In this document: one piece after another, positions 1 to 9,472 of the stretch
How positions within the stretch are numbered: position 1 is the stretch's first letter
Layout: every line of letters begins with the position of its first letter
Origin: Candidatus Onthoplasma faecigallinarum
Lineage (GTDB): Bacteria; Bacillota; Clostridia; Christensenellales; UBA1242
Assembly: GCA_018715225.1 (NCBI GenBank)
Contig: DVMB01000079.1
Span: 1-33,458, forward strand
DNA: 33,458 bases
Reading direction: 5' to 3'
The notes under the pieces: model-generated
The model's database searches: none
Told to the model about the DNA's origin: nothing
What the model saw: the letters and a program-made list of their open reading frames with translations, nothing else
Program-made: the position numbers and the translations under genes

Positions 1-70
1 TCGTGTGGCTGCTTGTATGTCAGGGGCAAAAAGCATTCTAAATTATAGATTTTAAAAATATAAATATGTT

Positions 71-1975
71 ATGAAGAAATTTTTATCTTTTTATAATATC
101 TATTCCATACAAAAACGCTTTGTAGCGACACTATTAATTGTGGCTATATTGTTTGTTGCTTTGCTGATGCGTGTGTTCTATTTGCAGATTATTGATGGAA
201 GAAATCTACAAGTTTTAGCCGCTGAAGAATGGCTAAGAGATCTGCCACTTTCAAGCAAACGTGGAGAAATTTTAGATAGTTCGGGTGTCAGCCTAGCTAC
301 GACTATTACGACGTATGATGTCTATGTTCGAGCACGGAATGTAACTGAACCCGCTAAGTTAGCACGAGCGTTGAGTGATTCATTAAACATTGATTATGAA
401 AAGGCTTACACAAAGGTGACGAATACCAGTTTGAGCGAAATCCTAATAAAGATGCAAGTAGATGAAGATGTTGCACTATCCTTGACTCAATATGATGGTG
501 TATATCTATCTCAAAATGTGGCAAGAGTGTATCCATATTCAAGCTTATTAACCCAGGTGTTAGGGTATTGCACTATTGATAACATTGGGCAGGCGGGCTT
601 GGAATCATATTATGATAAATATTTGAAAGGGGTGGATGGCAAAAGTCTCACTCAAACCAATGCCCAAGGAAAAGAGATTGAAAATTCGCTAAGTTATTAT
701 ATCCCAAGTGTTGCCGGTGCGGACATTAATACCACGATTGACGTGCAAATGCAGTCGATATTGGAGCGAGAGTTGCAAGTTGCATATGAAGAGAATCAAG
801 CACTTGGCGTCAGCGGAATAATTTTAGACGCTCAAACTGGAGGAATAAAGGCCATGACTTGTCTGCCCGGATTTGACTTAAACAATGTGCCACGTGATGA
901 TATTTCAAGTTTGCAAGAGATGACGAAAAATTCAACAGTAGTAGACGTATATGAGCCAGGTAGTACATTTAAGTTGATCACTTTGGCTGCGGCTTTGAAT
1001 GAAGGATTGACGAGCATAGACGAACATTTTTATTGCGGTGGTAGATGTACAGTAGATGGTGAGACCATCAAATGTTGGAAAACAGTTGGACATGGCAGTT
1101 TGACTTTGCTAGATGCTTTTAAAAATAGTTGTAACTGTGTGTTTGTTCAACTTGCTTTGAGATTGGGGGTAGATAAATATTATGAATACCTAGAATATTT
1201 TGGGCTAGGAGAAAAGACGGGCGTGGATATAGCCAGCGAATCAAGTGGCATCATCATGCCGAAAGAAAATGTCAGGAATGTAGATCTAGCACGTATAGGG
1301 TTTGGTCATGCGATTGCGGTAACTCAATTGCAAATGGCTACAGTCTACGCAAAGATAACGACAGGTTATGAAATTACACCACACTTATTGGAGAGCATAA
1401 CCAGTAACGGAGAGGTTTTGTATCAAACCAATTCTTCAAAAAATGAAATAAAATTGTCAAAAAGCACCATAGAAACGGTCAATATGATGCTGGCAAATAA
1501 TGTAAACAGTGAAGGGAATTATACTTTCATAGCAGGTTATGATGTTGGGGGAAAGACTGGAACGGCTCAAAAATATGGGGAAGATGGGCAGATAGCAACA
1601 GGAAAATATATCTCCAGTTTTATAGGAACATACCCAGCAACGAATCCAGAATACATAATAATAATTTGTATAAACGAGCCGTCAGCGGGAGCGTATTATG
1701 GTGGAGTCGTGGCAAAACCTGTAGGGGAGCGAGTGTTGAAATCAATTTTTGAAACGAAAGCGATAGCACCTACCGACGCTTCTCAATTAGATAATACGCC
1801 AAATATTTTGATGCCATATATAGTAGGTAAAAGTTTGGCTGACGCTTGTAGTGAATTGAAGAAATTGGGACTAAATGTTTTGTTTGACGGAGAAGGAGAA
1901 TACGTTGTTGAACAGTTGCCTCCAGAGGGGACACTTTTATATCTGGGAGAAGTGGTATATATAATTACGAATTAA
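71..1975 (+). CDS. spoVD: Class B penicillin-binding protein, SpoVD/PBP2-like transpeptidase with one C-terminal PASTA domain
   Basis: N-terminal TM segment; transpeptidase motifs EPGSTFK (SxxK), SCN (SxN), GGKTGTAQ (KTG); C-terminal PASTA-like 'MPYIVGKSLADACSELKKLGLNV'; first gene of a mur/fts cluster. Confidence 0.9.
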   Translation: MKKFLSFYNIYSIQKRFVATLLIVAILFVALLMRVFYLQIIDGRNLQVLAAEEWLRDLPLSSKRGEILDSSGVSLATTITTYDVYVRARNVTEPAKLARALSDSLNIDYEKAYTKVTNTSLSEILIKMQVDEDVALSLTQYDGVYLSQNVARVYPYSSLLTQVLGYCTIDNIGQAGLESYYDKYLKGVDGKSLTQTNAQGKEIENSLSYYIPSVAGADINTTIDVQMQSILERELQVAYEENQALGVSGIILDAQTGGIKAMTCLPGFDLNNVPRDDISSLQEMTKNSTVVDVYEPGSTFKLITLAAALNEGLTSIDEHFYCGGRCTVDGETIKCWKTVGHGSLTLLDAFKNSCNCVFVQLALRLGVDKYYEYLEYFGLGEKTGVDIASESSGIIMPKENVRNVDLARIGFGHAIAVTQLQMATVYAKITTGYEITPHLLESITSNGEVLYQTNSSKNEIKLSKSTIETVNMMLANNVNSEGNYTFIAGYDVGGKTGTAQKYGEDGQIATGKYISSFIGTYPATNPEYIIIICINEPSAGAYYGGVVAKPVGERVLKSIFETKAIAPTDASQLDNTPNILMPYIVGKSLADACSELKKLGLNVLFDGEGEYVVEQLPPEGTLLYLGEVVYIITN

Positions 1976-2236
1976 ATAATTGATAAAAGTCTTTTGATTT
2001 GAATCTTTAAGTCTTTTTGGTTCTGTTTTTGGTAATTCAAATCAAGTTTATATTTAATTTACAGCGATTATTTGTAAATTTGTCGCCAAATGAATAATAT
2101 TTAAAAAATTAGTGAAAAATTAATGATTTTATGAGATATATGTAAAAATTTTTATACAAATAGAATTTTTTGTCTTATTTTAGTGGTCGAGAAAAATTGC
2201 ATATTTAATATGCTACATTATGGTGGAGAGGTGATT

Positions 2237-3697
2237 ATGAAACTATATGATATAATTTCCAATTTAAAATTCGTGGGTATAAAGAACTATCAAGAACTAG
2301 ATATTGATGCATTGACTTGCAATAGCAATGAGAAAACGCAAAATGGTATTTATTTTTGTATCAAAGGCTTGAATAATGATGGGCACGATCATGCAGTAGA
2401 CGCAATAAAAAATGGTGCGGTATGTCTGGTCGTTGAAAGATTTTTAGAGATACCCGTATGCCAAATATTAGTGGAAAACAGTAGGGCATGTATGTCGTAT
2501 ATAAGCTCAATATTTTACGAGACATACAAGTCAAAGATGAGATTTATAGGCATTACAGGCACCAATGGTAAAACTACCACTACATTTTTAATAAGAGAAA
2601 TTTTGACAAAATTAAATAGAAAGGTTGGAATGATAGGGACCGAGGGGGTGTATATAAATAATCTTTTGTTGCCTCCAACATTGACGACGCCAGACCCAAT
2701 CGTTTTGCATAGACTATTGCATGATATGGATAATAATGGATGTGAATTTTGTGTGATGGAAGTGAGTGCACACGCCATAGCTCTAAATAAAATAGATAAT
2801 ATTTATTACGATGTGGTGGGACTGACAAATATTACGAAAGACCATTTGGACTTTTTCGTAAATATGGATAATTATATCAAATGTAAAGCAAGCCTGTTTG
2901 ATTATAGGCACGCTAAGGCTGGAGTGATCAACACAGATGCAAAATATGGAAAAGAAATTGCAAAAAGATCAAACATAGAGATTACGACTGTGGGAAGAGA
3001 CGGCGAGATAAAAATAATCAACACAGTAAATACCTTGAAGGGCACAACAATCACATTTGAATATAAGGGCAAGGAATATACCACTAATACTAATCTAATA
3101 GGTGATTATAATGTGGCGAATGTGATGATGGCGATAGCCTGTCTAACTGATGTCAATATTGACATAAAAGATATATGCAATGCATTGAAAAATATAGATA
3201 TTGTAGTGCCAGGGAGATTCAATTTTTTGGACATAGACGCCAATTTTAATGTGGTAATAGATTACGCACATACTCCAGATGGTATCAAGAATATCTTATC
3301 TACGATAAAACAATTACCGATAGCACGACTGATAACTGTGTTCGGCTGTGGAGGGAATAGAGACAAGACAAAACGAAGTGAGATGGGAGACATGGCTTGT
3401 GGGCTAAGTGATTATGTTATCGTAACGAGTGATAATCCACGCTTCGAAAATCCTGAACTCATCATAGATGATATATTGCGAGATAACACCAGTAAGAATG
3501 TAGTAAAGATTACGGATAGGAAATCGGCAATAGAGTATGCCCTGTCTATAGCGAGAGATAACGATGTGGTGGCGATCCTCGGGAAAGGGGCAGAAAATTA
3601 TCAAGAAATAAAGGGCGTAAAATTTCCATACAGCGATTATGATGTTGTAGATAATTATTTCAAATATCAAAATAAGAGTGTACTAAGACATGATTAG
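2237..3697 (+). CDS. murE: UDP-N-acetylmuramoyl-tripeptide synthetase MurE; start moved to the ATG at 2237, preceded by GGAGAGGTG
   Basis: ATP-binding ITGTNGKTTTT, Mur ligase motifs, DNPR motif; the ORF-track start at 2183 (GTG) lacks an SD. Confidence 0.92.
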   Translation: MKLYDIISNLKFVGIKNYQELDIDALTCNSNEKTQNGIYFCIKGLNNDGHDHAVDAIKNGAVCLVVERFLEIPVCQILVENSRACMSYISSIFYETYKSKMRFIGITGTNGKTTTTFLIREILTKLNRKVGMIGTEGVYINNLLLPPTLTTPDPIVLHRLLHDMDNNGCEFCVMEVSAHAIALNKIDNIYYDVVGLTNITKDHLDFFVNMDNYIKCKASLFDYRHAKAGVINTDAKYGKEIAKRSNIEITTVGRDGEIKIINTVNTLKGTTITFEYKGKEYTTNTNLIGDYNVANVMMAIACLTDVNIDIKDICNALKNIDIVVPGRFNFLDIDANFNVVIDYAHTPDGIKNILSTIKQLPIARLITVFGCGGNRDKTKRSEMGDMACGLSDYVIVTSDNPRFENPELIIDDILRDNTSKNVVKITDRKSAIEYALSIARDNDVVAILGKGAENYQEIKGVKFPYSDYDVVDNYFKYQNKSVLRHD

Positions 3698-4685
3698 ATT
3701 GTTGATAGCATTTTTGTTAAGTTTTGCTTTGTCAGTCATACTGATGCCGTTGGTCATAAAATTTTTTAAGAAAAAGAGCGCTAACCAAACCATTCTGGGC
3801 TATGTCGAAAATCATAAAGAAAAAAACGGGACAACAACAATGGGTGGTGTAATATTTATTATTAATACACTATTGCTGGCGTTCGTGTTTTTGAGATATG
3901 ATACGACTTGGTTCATGACATTGATGATAAGTGTCTTTTTTGGCGTGCTCGGTTTGATGGATGATTATCTAAAGGTTAAATACAGGCAAAACTTGGGACT
4001 TCGTCCTTATCAAAAGATCATTGGACAACTTGGCATTTCAATAATATTTGCATTATTTGTCTACTTTTCGTATCAAGGAGGGAATATTTTTATTCCGTTT
4101 ACAGAAAACTCTTTTGATATAAAATTTTGGGTCATTCCGCTTGTTGTGGTTGTGTTGATTGCATCATCAAATAGTGTAAATTTGACTGACGGCTTAGACG
4201 GCTTGGCAGGGAAAGTCAGTTTGATATATTTGGTGATGTTTACAATAATCACTTCCTTGGTGTCAAATCACTTGTATCAGTCAGGGGAGACTGGACAGAT
4301 ACTTTCAAATATACAAAACATAAACATTTTATCCATGTTGTTCGCTGGGGCGATACTTGGTTTTTTGATGTTCAATACATCAAAGGCGTCAATATTTATG
4401 GGAGATGTGGGCTCTCTTTGTCTTGGGGGATATATTGGTGCGGCTGCTTGCGTGTTGGGTATGGAATTAATATTGCCGATATTGGGTTTCTGTTTTGTGT
4501 TCAGTGCCATTTCTGTAATATTACAAGTGGCAGTATTCAAACTGAAAAAACGACGTGTTTTTAAAATGGCACCTTTTCATCATCATTTGCAGATGTCGGG
4601 TCTAAGCGAACCAAAGATAGTAGCAATATATTCAGCAATAACTCTATGCATTGGCATAATATGTATTATTTTTTACCTTTTGTAA
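3690..4685 (+). CDS. mraY: Phospho-N-acetylmuramoyl-pentapeptide-transferase MraY
   Basis: Polytopic; motifs GLMDDYLK, NLTDGLDGLAG, FMGDVGSLCLGG, MAPFHHHLQ. Confidence 0.95.
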   Translation: MIRLLIAFLLSFALSVILMPLVIKFFKKKSANQTILGYVENHKEKNGTTTMGGVIFIINTLLLAFVFLRYDTTWFMTLMISVFFGVLGLMDDYLKVKYRQNLGLRPYQKIIGQLGISIIFALFVYFSYQGGNIFIPFTENSFDIKFWVIPLVVVVLIASSNSVNLTDGLDGLAGKVSLIYLVMFTIITSLVSNHLYQSGETGQILSNIQNINILSMLFAGAILGFLMFNTSKASIFMGDVGSLCLGGYIGAAACVLGMELILPILGFCFVFSAISVILQVAVFKLKKRRVFKMAPFHHHLQMSGLSEPKIVAIYSAITLCIGIICIIFYLL

Positions 4686-4727
4686 TATATTGCATTAATA
4701 AAAATACAATTATTATAAAGGTGAAAT

Positions 4728-6038
4728 ATGAATATAAAAAATAAAAATGTATTGGTCTATGGGTTGTCGTCATCAGGGGAATGGGCGACTAAATTGCTAT
4801 TGAAATTAAAAGCAAATGTATTTTTGTATGATGACAATTTGGACAAACTTAAAACTAAGTCGTTCAAAAATTGTTTTTTGATACAAGAATTAAATGAAAA
4901 TTTGATCAGCCAATTTGATTTTTTGATAGTCTCTCCTGCGATAGAAAAAGAAAATAAATATTTGTTGCTGGCAAAAAAGTTGGACAAAAAAATATATAGC
5001 GAACTTGAGTTTGCTTCATTGTTTGCTAAAAATATTGTCGCAGTAACAGGTACGAATGGAAAGACTACTACAGTGGAATTGATTACATCCATACTAAACA
5101 AAAAATATAAAGCCATAGCGTGTGGCAATATAGGCTATCCAATGTCCAGAGCAGTGCTAGAGAAAAAACGATATATAAAAGTGGCAGAGGTCAGCAGCTT
5201 TATGCTCGAAAATGCCGATAGTTTTTCGCCACATGTGGCGACAGTTTTAAATATAGAACCTGATCATTTGATAAGACACAAGACAATGGAGGAGTATTCA
5301 AGTCTAAAATTGAGTATCTTTAAAAATTTAAAACCACGTGATTATGCCGTGATTAATCTGGATCTAAATATACACCCTACAATAAATTGTATGACTATCA
5401 CATATTCGTATAAGCATATGGCGGATGTGTATATAAAGGACGGCTGTATTTATCTGCATCAACACAAAATAGTTGCAATAAACGAATTGAGGCTAAAGGG
5501 CAAACACAATATCTACAATGTCATGTGTGCCATCTGTTACGCCTACATATACAAAGTTCAGCCTAAATTGATTAGGGAAGCGTTGCTTGATTTTAAGGGC
5601 GAAAGATACCGCATTGAATGGGTTGGAAAAACAAATGAAATCAATTTTGTCAATGATAGTAAGTCGACAAATATCTCTTCCACTTTGGCCAGCGTAGAGA
5701 CGATAAAAGGGGCAGTTATCCTTTTGCTTGGAGGCTCAAAAAAAGGACTCGATTATACAAAACTATTTGACAAATTAAATAAAAGAGTGCGTCAGGTCGT
5801 GGTGTTTGGCGAGACGGCAGATGACTTTGTGCTGGCAAACGCTGATAGGTTTAATATAGAAAAGTTTTCTACTTTGTCGTCGGCTTTTGACTATGCTGTC
5901 AGCATCGCTAAACCGCATGATACAATATTGCTTTCGCCCGCAACAGCGAGTTATGACCAATATGCCAATTTCATAGAACGAGGCAGAGATTTTGACAAGA
6001 AGGTGAAAGAGTATGAAACTAAGACAAAGAAAGAATAG
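4728..6038 (+). CDS. murD: UDP-N-acetylmuramoylalanine--D-glutamate ligase MurD
   Basis: AVTGTNGKTTT, EVSSFML, FVNDSKSTN motifs; position after mraY. Confidence 0.93.
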   Translation: MNIKNKNVLVYGLSSSGEWATKLLLKLKANVFLYDDNLDKLKTKSFKNCFLIQELNENLISQFDFLIVSPAIEKENKYLLLAKKLDKKIYSELEFASLFAKNIVAVTGTNGKTTTVELITSILNKKYKAIACGNIGYPMSRAVLEKKRYIKVAEVSSFMLENADSFSPHVATVLNIEPDHLIRHKTMEEYSSLKLSIFKNLKPRDYAVINLDLNIHPTINCMTITYSYKHMADVYIKDGCIYLHQHKIVAINELRLKGKHNIYNVMCAICYAYIYKVQPKLIREALLDFKGERYRIEWVGKTNEINFVNDSKSTNISSTLASVETIKGAVILLLGGSKKGLDYTKLFDKLNKRVRQVVVFGETADDFVLANADRFNIEKFSTLSSAFDYAVSIAKPHDTILLSPATASYDQYANFIERGRDFDKKVKEYETKTKKE

Positions 6039-7131
6039 TGTCATCATCATTGTCTGCACGCTAGGGCTTGCCATATTTGGCTGTCTCATGGTGTATAGTG
6101 CCAGTAAATATTCTGCTTCAGTAAACTATGGAGATCAATTTTTCTATCTAAAAAAGCAAATCATTGGCGTGGTAATAGGTGCAATAGGATTAATTGTATG
6201 CAGTTTTATCAACAATAAATTCTATAAGAAATTTTATTGGATATTTTATATTGTTGGATTGATCGCATTGATTTTGGTGTTTGTTCCTGGGTTAAGTAGG
6301 ACAAGTTATGGGGCGACAAGATGGATAGGGATAGGCAGTTTTACAATTCAACCGAGTGAGATAGCAAAGTTCTGTCTTGTGTTTTTCTTGGCAGGATATC
6401 TGGCAGACGGAGACAAACTCTCGAAATTCAAACATATTTTGATTACGCTCAGTTTGGGCGGGATCTATTGCGTGTTGATCATGCTAGAGCCGAATATGTC
6501 CATAACAATGTGTGTCGCATTTACTTTGATATTCATGCTATTTATAGGTGGTATGCGACTAAAAGTTTTTGGTGCAATGATTGTGCCAGCCATAGCATTG
6601 GTGGTGGTATTGATTTTGGTAGAGCCGTATAGGTTGAGTAGAATAGTCGCATTCATCAACCCGTGGAGCAATCCGCTTGACGAAGGGTATCAGTTGATTC
6701 AATCTTTGTATGCTATAGGCAGTGGAGGCTTGTGGGGAGTGGGTCTATTCAACAGCAGGCAAGCCGAGTTGTTTTTGCCGTTTAGTGAATCCGATTTTAT
6801 TTTCTCGATAATAGCGGAAGAGTTGGGCTTCATAGGGTGTCTCGCTGTCTGTATTGTATTCTTGGTGCTGATTGTCTACATATTCAAAGTGGGAATGCGG
6901 GCGAACAACAAGTTTTCTGCGTTTTTATGTTTCGGCATAGGGGCAATTATCAGCATTCAAGTGATATTAAACATCGCTGTGGTGACAGGATCAATACCGC
7001 CAACTGGACTTCCGCTTCCTTTCATTAGTGCAGGGTCAACTTCACTATTTGTGTTTATGTCGGCGATAGGGGTGGTAGTCAATGTCGACAAACAGACGGC
7101 AAAAGAAAAACTATCATCTTTTAATTTATAA
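6013..7131 (+). CDS. ftsW: SEDS-family peptidoglycan glycosyltransferase FtsW/SpoVE
   Basis: About 10 TM segments; GATRWIGIGSFTIQPSEIAKF and TGLPLPFISAGSTS motifs; 26-nt overlap with murD. Confidence 0.93.
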   Translation: MKLRQRKNSVIIIVCTLGLAIFGCLMVYSASKYSASVNYGDQFFYLKKQIIGVVIGAIGLIVCSFINNKFYKKFYWIFYIVGLIALILVFVPGLSRTSYGATRWIGIGSFTIQPSEIAKFCLVFFLAGYLADGDKLSKFKHILITLSLGGIYCVLIMLEPNMSITMCVAFTLIFMLFIGGMRLKVFGAMIVPAIALVVVLILVEPYRLSRIVAFINPWSNPLDEGYQLIQSLYAIGSGGLWGVGLFNSRQAELFLPFSESDFIFSIIAEELGFIGCLAVCIVFLVLIVYIFKVGMRANNKFSAFLCFGIGAIISIQVILNIAVVTGSIPPTGLPLPFISAGSTSLFVFMSAIGVVVNVDKQTAKEKLSSFNL

Positions 7132-7145
7132 TCATACATAAATAT

Positions 7146-8408
7146 ATGAAAAATAAATTAGATAATTATATTATAAAGGGAGGCAAGAAATTGTTTGGAG
7201 AAGTATATGTCCAGACATCAAAAAATGCAAGCCTCCCAATCATTTCTGCCAGTTTGCTCACGACGGATAAGGTCAGGATAAAAGATTGTCCAGACATTTT
7301 GGATGTCAAAAATATGATATTGATGCTACAAAAATTGGGCGTCAAAATAAACAACGACGACAAGGACATCATCATAGACAGTTCAAACTTAAACAATGTT
7401 AATCTTGATTGCAAATTGACCAAGACCATGCGCTCATCAATATTTTTGCTCGGTTCACTTTTGCATAGATTTGGTACTATTATGATAAATACACCAGGTG
7501 GGTGCAAGATAGGAGCAAGACCTATTGATATTCATGTTGACGCCTTCAAAAAACTTGGGGTCAAAGTAGTCTGCATGGGCGACTGCCTGTTCTTTGACGC
7601 ATCAAAAGCAAGAGCGGGCAAAATTCATCTCAAATTACCCAGCGTTGGTGCCACAGAAAACATAGTCCAATTTGCTTGCCTGCTGAAAGGTGAGACACAG
7701 ATCTTCAATGCCGCCAAAGAGCCAGAGGTAGTTGACCTATGTAATTTCCTGTCGTTGATGGGAGCAAAAATATTTGGAGCAGGTACGAATAAAATCACTA
7801 TATATGGTGTAGATAGATTGCACGGAGTAGAATATAGCCCTATTGGAGATAGGATAGTGGCGGGTACATTGATGGTGGCTGTGGCACTGACAGGTGGGAA
7901 ACTAGCACTTAAAAATGTCAACGCACATCAAAATGAAAAATTAATCGACATTTTGCGTCGAATGGGTTGTCAAATAAATATCAAACATGGTATAATAAAA
8001 ATATCAAATAGCAATAGATTATCTTCAATTGATGTTTCAACAGGGTATTATCCAGATTTTCCTACGGATTTGCAATCTATGCTTTTGGTGATGATGTGTC
8101 TAGCGGACGGCGAATCTAGGCTACGTGAAAACGTCTTTGAAAATCGCTTCTTGATCAAAGACGAATTGATAAAAATGGGAGCCAAAATTCAACAAATAGA
8201 CAACCGCAATGTCTTAGTCGAGGGGCAACCTGAATTGACAGGCTGTACTGTTCGAGCCAAAGATTTGCGAGGGGGTGCGAGTTTGGTTCTAGCGGGTTTG
8301 GTGGCTCAAGGGGAGACAAGAGTTGCGGACATTCATTACATAGACAGGGGATATGATCATCTAGAAAATGTCTTGAGTTCGCTTGGAGCAGACATAAAAC
8401 GAAAATGA
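7146..8408 (+). CDS. murA: UDP-N-acetylglucosamine 1-carboxyvinyltransferase MurA
   Basis: TSKNASLP; catalytic loop TPGGCKIGARPIDIH; RGGASLVLAGL near the C-terminus. Confidence 0.93.
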   Translation: MKNKLDNYIIKGGKKLFGEVYVQTSKNASLPIISASLLTTDKVRIKDCPDILDVKNMILMLQKLGVKINNDDKDIIIDSSNLNNVNLDCKLTKTMRSSIFLLGSLLHRFGTIMINTPGGCKIGARPIDIHVDAFKKLGVKVVCMGDCLFFDASKARAGKIHLKLPSVGATENIVQFACLLKGETQIFNAAKEPEVVDLCNFLSLMGAKIFGAGTNKITIYGVDRLHGVEYSPIGDRIVAGTLMVAVALTGGKLALKNVNAHQNEKLIDILRRMGCQINIKHGIIKISNSNRLSSIDVSTGYYPDFPTDLQSMLLVMMCLADGESRLRENVFENRFLIKDELIKMGAKIQQIDNRNVLVEGQPELTGCTVRAKDLRGGASLVLAGLVAQGETRVADIHYIDRGYDHLENVLSSLGADIKRK

Positions 8409-8412
8409 TAGT

Positions 8413-9261
8413 ATGTCAAAAAAACGTATAATTATTATCTCAATAGTGGTATTTGTTTTAGCACTGATTTTGGTTTTGTTTTGTGCTGTTTTTTGCGTGA
8501 GACGTCAGCAAGTTACGTTTACAGGCGAACGAACGGAAAATACAATAAATATAACGGATGAAAGTATTATTCAAAGTGCAAATATTAGGAATGGCAGTTC
8601 AATATTTTCCCTAGATAGAGATAAAGTCATTCAAAACATAGAGACAACCTTTCCATATATAAAAGTCATTCAGGTCAATTTGGTTAGTGCGATTAGAGTA
8701 GAGATCACAGTTAGAGAAAGATATGAAATGTACTACACCGAATTTAGCGGAAGATATTATATTGTAGACGAAGAGTTGAAGGTATTAAATATTGTTGACA
8801 CTATTCCAACGGGGCTATCATATTTATATTCAAATATGCTAGACGATGCTACTAACACAAATATTTTAGGTATAACTAGCAATACGAATGTGTGTGATTT
8901 TTTAGGAAGTGAAAATATACAGAATATTACGAACGACCTGTATTTATCTATGTGTAGAACAGTTATGGTAGATACAGATGATGGCAAAGAATATGTCACA
9001 AGGGACGATATAAAAAATATAGTCAATTCTGTTCAATTTGGTTATGACTATACTATCCAAGATGGGAGGTATGATCGGGTTATCATCAGTACAAGCTATG
9101 GCTTCACAGTAGATATCGGCATGCCACAAAACAATTTGGATCAAAAAGTGAATGTGTGTTTCAGTACCATTGACACGCTAATGGATCAGGGTACGAGTTC
9201 AGGAACTATAATTTACGGTTATGATGTGAATGGCAATGAGGATATAAGATTTGTCCCATAG
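8413..9261 (+). CDS. ftsQ: Cell division protein FtsQ/DivIB (POTRA domain)
   Basis: Single N-terminal TM, POTRA-like region; position after murA in the division cluster. Confidence 0.8.
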   Translation: MSKKRIIIISIVVFVLALILVLFCAVFCVRRQQVTFTGERTENTINITDESIIQSANIRNGSSIFSLDRDKVIQNIETTFPYIKVIQVNLVSAIRVEITVRERYEMYYTEFSGRYYIVDEELKVLNIVDTIPTGLSYLYSNMLDDATNTNILGITSNTNVCDFLGSENIQNITNDLYLSMCRTVMVDTDDGKEYVTRDDIKNIVNSVQFGYDYTIQDGRYDRVIISTSYGFTVDIGMPQNNLDQKVNVCFSTIDTLMDQGTSSGTIIYGYDVNGNEDIRFVP

Positions 9262-9263
9262 AT

Positions 9264-9300
9264 AGAAAACTTAAAGTCCAGTTTAAGTTTTCTTTTTTTT
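9264..9300 (+). terminator. Rho-independent terminator after ftsQ
   Basis: AGAAAACTTAAA-gtccag-TTTAAGTTTTCT followed by a T run. Confidence 0.88.
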
Positions 9301-9413
9301 CACTTTTCAAGACAATAAAGGGTACATACATAATAGATACCACAAGATGTTGTGGTGTTATAAATTTTTTCTAAATTTTATTAATAAATTTTAATATTTA
9401 TATATTAAAATAT

Positions 9414-9442
9414 TTGACTCTTGAAATCACATTTTGTATAAT
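9414..9442 (+). promoter_or_regulatory. Sigma-A-type promoter for ftsA-ftsZ
   Basis: TTGACT - 17 nt - TATAAT, preceded by an almost pure A/T tract (UP-element-like). Confidence 0.75.
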
Positions 9443-9472
9443 TATTTAGATTTTAAGATATTTGAGGGGCTT

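Noticed and set aside
1-55. Partial upstream ORF tail (RVAACMSGAKSILNYRF*)
   Set aside because: Only 17 residues, no family recognisable, and other frames are also open for part of this stretch
2183-2236. N-terminal extension of MurE from GTG 2183
   Set aside because: No SD before 2183; clear SD and ATG at 2237 match the normal MurE N-terminus
4757-5128. Antisense 123-aa ORF inside murD
   Set aside because: Overlaps a strong core gene; no SD or family motif; the other long antisense ORFs in mur, fts, ruv and tgt genes were rejected for the same reason
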